Shown piece after piece: positions 60,020 through 64,000 of a stretch of DNA of 64,000 bases (its first letter is position 1; each line of letters starts with the position of its first letter). Below the pieces are notes generated by a model. That model was not told the origin of the DNA. It ran no database searches and saw only the letters and a list, made by a program, of their open reading frames with translations. Location: contig BTPG01000005.1 of NCBI GenBank assembly GCA_036245525.1, forward strand, positions 115,549,880 through 115,613,879, written 5' to 3'. This stretch comes from Semisulcospira habei. Taxonomy: Eukaryota; Mollusca; Gastropoda; Semisulcospiridae. The position numbers were made by a program, and so were the translations under genes.

Positions 60020-60130
60020 CCCAGTGCCCAGTACACGTAAACACCCGCACCCTGGTGACCTTCCTTGGGTAGTATCCACACTGGTCGTCTTCCTCGATTC
60101 GCTACCGCAACCGGGCCAGTGTGGGTAGTA
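60020..60130. mobile_element. Family G copy with left arm and shortened right arm
   Basis: ACACGTAAACACCCGCACCC TGGTGACCTTCC, then CCACACTGGTCGTCTTCCTC GATTCGCTACCG and a short CCAGTGTGGGTAGTACTATG. 59706-60019 is unassigned. Confidence 0.62.
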
Positions 60131-60147
60131 CTATGGGTAAATTGGTA

Positions 60148-60374
60148 TTAACTCATTCAGCCACGACACACCACAGCAAAACATGTATCGACTATGGCAG
60201 TTCAAGGGTGGTGCCAGCCAATAGCTTGGCGCCCGTAGGTGTCAAGCTATTCAGTCTCAGTGGCACCACCCGGCTTGAACCGTCATGGTCGATCTGTCTC
60301 CTGAACGATAATACAGTCCTCCGAGGCCAACTTCAAAATTTGTGGGATTACGATTTTGGGACACAATGAGTGAA
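60148..60374. mobile_element. Core-2 MITE, TTAACTCATTC-end class
   Basis: TTAACTCATTCAGCCACGAC left and TTGGGACACAATGAGTGAA right. Core at 60190-60291 with small insertions on both arms. Its degenerate right boundary (TGAA, 60371-60374) also begins the next element. Confidence 0.78.
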
Positions 60375-60469
60375 CCCGTTGGCGGGGTGTCGGTAGCGGT
60401 TTTTGTCGCGATGAGTCAGTCGTACAGGAATCATCGCGACTAAACCCGCTCAGACAAACAAAGGATTAA
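60371..60469. mobile_element. Family D palindrome
   Basis: TGAACCCGTTGGCGGGGTGT left and AACAAAGGATTAA right. CGGTAGCGGTTTTTGTCGCG ATGA pairs with TCATCGCGACTAAACCCGCT around GTCAGTCGTACAGGAA. Confidence 0.75.
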
Positions 60470-60524
60470 AGAAACACCAGTCTGGCTATTTCTCTCCATT
60501 TGACCGCGCCTGCCACGTGAACAT

Positions 60525-60721
60525 TTAACTCATTCAGCCCGACGGCCGTATTTCCCAAATTTTGGAGGCGTCATCTAATGACTATGCACCAGTTGCAGGA
60601 AATTCAAGGGTAGTGCCAGATTAGCTTGGCGCCTATCGGCGCCAAGCTACTCTGGCACTGCCCTTGAATTATCATGGTCGATCCATCTCCTGCTGTAGTG
60701 CGTCAGGGCTGAATGGGTTAA
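60525..60721. mobile_element. Complete family A core-2 MITE, reverse orientation (197 bp)
   Basis: TTAACTCATTCAGCCCGACG left and GTCAGGGCTGAATGGGTTAA right. Core at 60600-60670 around GGCGCCTATCGGCGCC. The left GATGGATCGACCATGATA arm is deleted. Confidence 0.83.
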
Positions 60722-60926
60722 GTGAACTCGTAAGTCAGTGGCCGGAACTTATGTTCACTTTCGTCTGGCCAAACCTTTTCTCATTACCACTGTATCTAAA
60801 TGAGTCCATGCGTCACGCGTGCTCGAGAGAAAATGAAAGCACGATTGAAACTGACATTACTTGCACTAAGGACTTTCTTACAATATTTCCTTGCGGCTAA
60901 GCTCCTAAAAACAACCACACAAATGA

Positions 60927-61040
<114 letters not shown>

Positions 61041-61337
61041 GAAACAGACAGAGAGAGGGAGAGCCGGAGAGGAATTTCCCCGCCGGGCGGCAAAATGCAC
61101 TGTATCTATTCAGCCGCAATCCAGAAATCAGTCTCCCACACAAAAAAATCATCCGTTTTTTGTCTAGTAATGTCATGTGTCGGAATATCGCGCCACAAAG
61201 TCCGGGTCACATTTGTCGCCTATGTGTCTATTCATAACACAGGGACTTTCCCCACTTTCTGTTCCGGATCTCCGCCCCGGCCCCAGTACAACCTCGTTCA
61301 GCCCTGCAAACCCGGCAACTGCAACGAAAACGGAAGC

Positions 61338-61520
61338 GACCGTGATAGTTCAAGGGTAGAGCCTGATTAGCGTGGCCCCTGTCAAGGCGCCAAGCTAATC
61401 AGGCGCTTCCCTTGGGCTATCAGTGTTGATCCATCTACATTAACTTAGTGGTGCACAGCTGTAAGATAACGCTTCCGGCATAATTTGGGGGATATCCAGT
61501 GTTGGTAATATGACAGTGTG
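61338..61520. mobile_element. Core-2 MITE, decayed
   Basis: ACCGTGATAGTTCAAGGGTA GAGCCTGATTAGCGTGG and CGCCAAGCTAATCAGGCGCT TCCC are arms. The right flank GATAACGCTTCCGGCATAAT TTGGGG and the end CAGTGTTGGTAATATGA fit the TTAACTC class. TTAA lost. Confidence 0.65.
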
Positions 61521-61629
61521 AATAGCGGATAATCCCAGTCTCTCGTCATTTCCAGTTTATCTCGTCTACGAATCTGCCGTTGGGATTTTTTTCATGGGGT
61601 GATGGTGGTGGTGGAGGGGTGTGTGTGTA

Positions 61630-61658
61630 TGTGGGGGGGGGGGGGGGGGGGGGGGGAG
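61630..61658 (+). repeat. Poly-G run
   Basis: About 25 G preceded by (GT)n. Confidence 0.8.
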
Positions 61659-61672
61659 AGACGATAATGTAT

Positions 61673-61778
61673 CAGTATACGAGCAAAAGAAATGCGACAA
61701 TTTTGGAATAATCGGAAACACTGACAAAAGTGTTCTTTCGATGATTCCAAAAATGTCGGATTTCTTTTGCTCGTCAGG
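61673..61778. mobile_element. Family H palindrome, long copy
   Basis: TACGAGCAAAAGAAATGCGA CAATTTTGGAATAATCGG pairs with CGATGATTCCAAAAATGTCG GATTTCTTTTGCTCGTC. The tip AACACTGACAAAAGTGTT is itself palindromic. Confidence 0.75.
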
Positions 61779-61792
61779 AAATAATCTATTGT

Positions 61793-61992
61793 TTAACTCA
61801 TTCAGCCCTGACGCACTACAGCAGGAGATGGGTCGACTATGATAATTCAAGGGCAGTGTGCCAAGCTAATCTGGCACTACCCTTGCATTATCATGGTCGA
61901 TCCATCTCCTGCAACAGGTGCTTAGTCGTTAGATGACGCCTCCAGTCCAAAATTTGGGAAATACGTGCGCCGGGCTGAATGTGCTGAGTTAA
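61793..61992. mobile_element. Family A core-2 MITE (200 bp)
   Basis: TTAACTCATTCAGCCCTGAC left and GGGCTGAATGTGCTGAGTTAA right (a short insertion before the TTAA). Left core arm shortened: GGGCAGTG joins directly to TGCCAAGCTAATCTGGC. Confidence 0.8.
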
Positions 61993-62429
61993 AATGACTG
62001 TAGTATGCAATCTAATAGGTATTTCTTTTTAGAACAGACGTGAAGCTATTTCATCGCGCTTTGAAACAAAAATAACGATGAACGCAGACAAGCTACGCGA
62101 CTAGACAAGTTTAGCAGATCAGTTGCTTTCAAACAGGATTTTTCAAAAGCGTCTTTGCTAGGAAGCACACCCCCTCCCCCTCCCCCCCCCCCCCCCCCCG
62201 AACCCGAACCCCAAACTTTTTCTGCGGGGTGGGGGGGGGGGGGGAGGTGGTGGTGGTGGTGGGGGTGTGTGAGTTATAACGAAAAAAAACCTTGTCAAAT
62301 ATGTACAGCTTGCAGCCGGTCTGACTGTTAGCCGGTTACAAGAACTGAAGTACAACAATCAAAGGATCAAGGAAGTATTTTGGCAGGATACTTATATATA
62401 AGTGCGTTCTAATTTTTCTCCTTTTTAAT

Positions 62430-62494
62430 ATTTTTTGTGCTGTAAAGCGCTCCGAGCTTGCTGTTCGTGGGGAAGGGCGCTATATAAAAACTAT

Positions 62495-62541
<47 letters not shown>
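62430..62541 (+). mobile_element. (ATT)n-tailed retroelement 3' end
   Basis: GTGCTGTAAAGCGCTCCGAG, then GGGAAGGGCGCTATATAAAA ACTATGTATTATT and (ATT)n to 62541. GCGCTATATAAA...(ATT)n is a widespread LINE/SINE tail in aquatic animals. Confidence 0.7.
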
Positions 62542-62546
<5 letters not shown>

Positions 62547-62586
62547 CAACCAGACAAATTTAGTGGATCAGCTGCTTTCAAACAAT

Positions 62587-62678
62587 ATAACCCTTTGAGT
62601 GTCGGTAGCGGTTTTGGTCGCGATGATTCCTGCAGGTATCATCGCGACTAAAACACTTATCGACACCCAATGGGTTAA
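62587..62678. mobile_element. Family D palindrome in array unit 2
   Basis: ATAACCCTTTGAGTGTCGGT AGCGG pairs with TATCGACACCCAATGGGTTA A. The centre ATTCCTGCAGGTATC with TCGCGATG/CATCGCGA is intact. The corresponding site in unit 1 is empty. Confidence 0.8.
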
Positions 62679-63068
62679 AAAAAAATGCGTCTTTGCTGAT
62701 GAAGCATACCTCTCCAGGCTCCCTCCCCCCCCCCCCTTCACCCCCACACACACACGCACCCTTGCTACGTGGGGGGAGAGCCGTTTCGCGCGGCTACTAA
62801 CGAAATAAAACCTTGTAAACTATTTACAGTTTGTAGCCGGTCCAACATCCTATCACAAGAACTGAAGTACACCAATCTAACAACCAAGGAAGTATTTGGC
62901 AGGATAACGACCAGACAAATTTAGTTAGATCAGCTGCTTTCAAAGAGCCTTTGGGTGTCGGTAGATTCCTGCAGGTAGTCGCGACTAAAATCCGTGGTTA
63001 AATGGTTAAAAAAAAAAAGCGTCTTTGCTGATGAAACATACCTCACCCCACCCCCCACCCCTCTCCCG

Positions 63069-63123
<55 letters not shown>

Positions 63124-63359
63124 GTTGCTACGTGGGGTCAGTAGTGGGTATAACGAAATAAACCTTGTCAAATATTTACAGTTTGTAGCCAGTTCAACAT
63201 CCTTTCTCAAGACTGAACTGAAGTACAGCAATCAAACGTCTAGGTGATATACCATACTGACGACCAGAATTCAGTAGATCAACTGCCTTCACTAAGCGCG
63301 GTCTCTGCTGACGATGCATACCGGCGCCCCCCTCCCCCTTTGCCGCGTGTGGGAGGGTA

Positions 63360-63445
63360 TCAACTCATTCCAGACGTGCCGCATCCGGATACGCGGCTTC
63401 AAGCCGTGTATCCTAATGCAGCACGTCTCGAATGACTCGAGTTAA
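63360..63445. mobile_element. Family C palindrome in array unit 4
   Basis: CAACTCATTCCAGACGTGCC GCATCCGGATACGCGG pairs with CCGTGTATCCTAATGCAGCA CGTCTCGAATGACTCGAGTTAA-type sequence. The right end has a 5-bp insertion. Confidence 0.7.
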
Positions 63446-63679
63446 GAAATAACTGCGGCCCTTGTCAAATACAGCCGGTTTGCAGCCCGCGGTCCGACAT
63501 CCTCAGCGTCAGTTTCACAAGAACGTGTGAACACAGAAACAAGGAACGGTATTTCGACACGTCAGCATGATTTTAAACCAATCAATGGGATGCAGTATTT
63601 TGGTCTATGATGGTATTTACGATAGTGACCCCCCCCCCCCCCCCCACTGTAAAACATAGACTGAAATAAATAAAGTGAT

Positions 63680-63740
63680 CACATGAAGATGCATAGACCC
63701 TCATGAGCCCCCGTTCATGAGGATCTATGCCTCTTGCAGA
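63680..63740. mobile_element. Core-1 hairpin, shortened tip
   Basis: AAGATGCATAGACCCTCATG AGCCCCCG jumps to TTCATGAGGATCTATGCCTC TTGC. The right C/G half of the tip is deleted. 63741-64000 is unassigned. Confidence 0.7.
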
Positions 63741-64000
63741 TGGATTAAAATTATTGCATTTCATATTACAGAAGACGGCTAACTGGGCCTAAGCCTTTCT
63801 CAGTGACTGGTAAGTCCTTGTGCCTATGATTATTCACACAGTATCATACTAATGAGTCGAATTCTACTCTGGAGCGGGTCGGACTGTTTGACTGGCATTA
63901 GTCACAGCGTCAAACTGAATCTGATCGGAAATGTAAATCTATTTCTGGAAAATTCGTTAGTCCGCTCTGGCTCGTGACCAATCAGCTTTGTACCGATGCG

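Larger units (their letters stand above)
62095..63535 (+). repeat. Four-unit tandem array with MITEs inserted in individual units
   Basis: Units start near 62095, 62540, 62910 and 63255. Each has ACAAATTTAGTGGATCAGCT GCTTTCAAA, then GCGTCTTTGCTGATGAAGCA TACC, a poly-C/(AC)n block, CCTTGTCAAATATTTACAG and AAGAACTGAAGTACA, in that order. Unit 2 carries a family D element, unit 3 a decayed D remnant, and unit 4 a family C element. Unit 1 has no insertion at the D site. An (ATT)n-tailed retroelement end sits between units 1 and 2. Confidence 0.75.

Overview
The window looks like intergenic or intronic DNA of an invertebrate animal, most plausibly a mollusc. The reasons are several clades of non-LTR retrotransposons, tRNA-derived SINEs, long (AC)n/(GT)n microsatellites, long poly-C/poly-G runs, very many small palindromic transposons, and no recognisable host gene. 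The organism call is an inference from repeat content only. No host exon, rRNA, functional tRNA or CRISPR array could be supported. The recognisable coding remnants all belong to retrotransposons and all are broken.

Layout. 1-4797: tandem array of C-rich units (order X-Y-X-Y-Z-Z) whose last type is the 3' end of an RNase H-bearing LINE. 5596-7026: a 5'-truncated copy of that LINE with a 12-bp target-site duplication (TSD). 7-26 kb: dense small hairpin transposons, an L2/CR1-like LINE splitting one of them (10540-12617), and a 14-copy minisatellite made from a hairpin arm (17408-17881). 26.7-29 kb: a three-deep nest (TTAG-flanked MITE, then a TG...CA element, then a LINE 5' end with 12-bp TSD). 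29-30.4 kb: a second LINE C-terminus and a tRNA-derived SINE. 31-37 kb: microsatellites between MITEs, with a hAT-like element at 37.3 kb. 38-46 kb: more MITEs, including a perfect 90-bp palindrome. 47097-50872: a 3.8-kb foldback element invaded by an internally deleted RTE-type LINE. 51-64 kb: MITEs, a rearranged hairpin cluster at 58.7 kb, and a four-unit tandem array at 62.1-63.5 kb.

The dominant signal is a community of short elements bounded by TTAA (piggyBac-like target). Each carries one of a few strongly palindromic cores. Core 1 contains CATAGATCCTCATGAGCCCC and is present roughly 45 times, counting half and decayed copies. Core 2 contains TTCAAGGGTAGTGCCAGA and is present roughly 25 times. 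The same core sits inside several unrelated sets of terminal repeats, one element is a clear chimera of two families, and neighbouring elements repeatedly share a single TTAA. This modular exchange of hairpin cores between different transposon ends is the most unusual thing in the window. No transposase for these elements is encoded here, so they must be mobilised in trans if they are active. Copy counts and family boundaries were made by eye.
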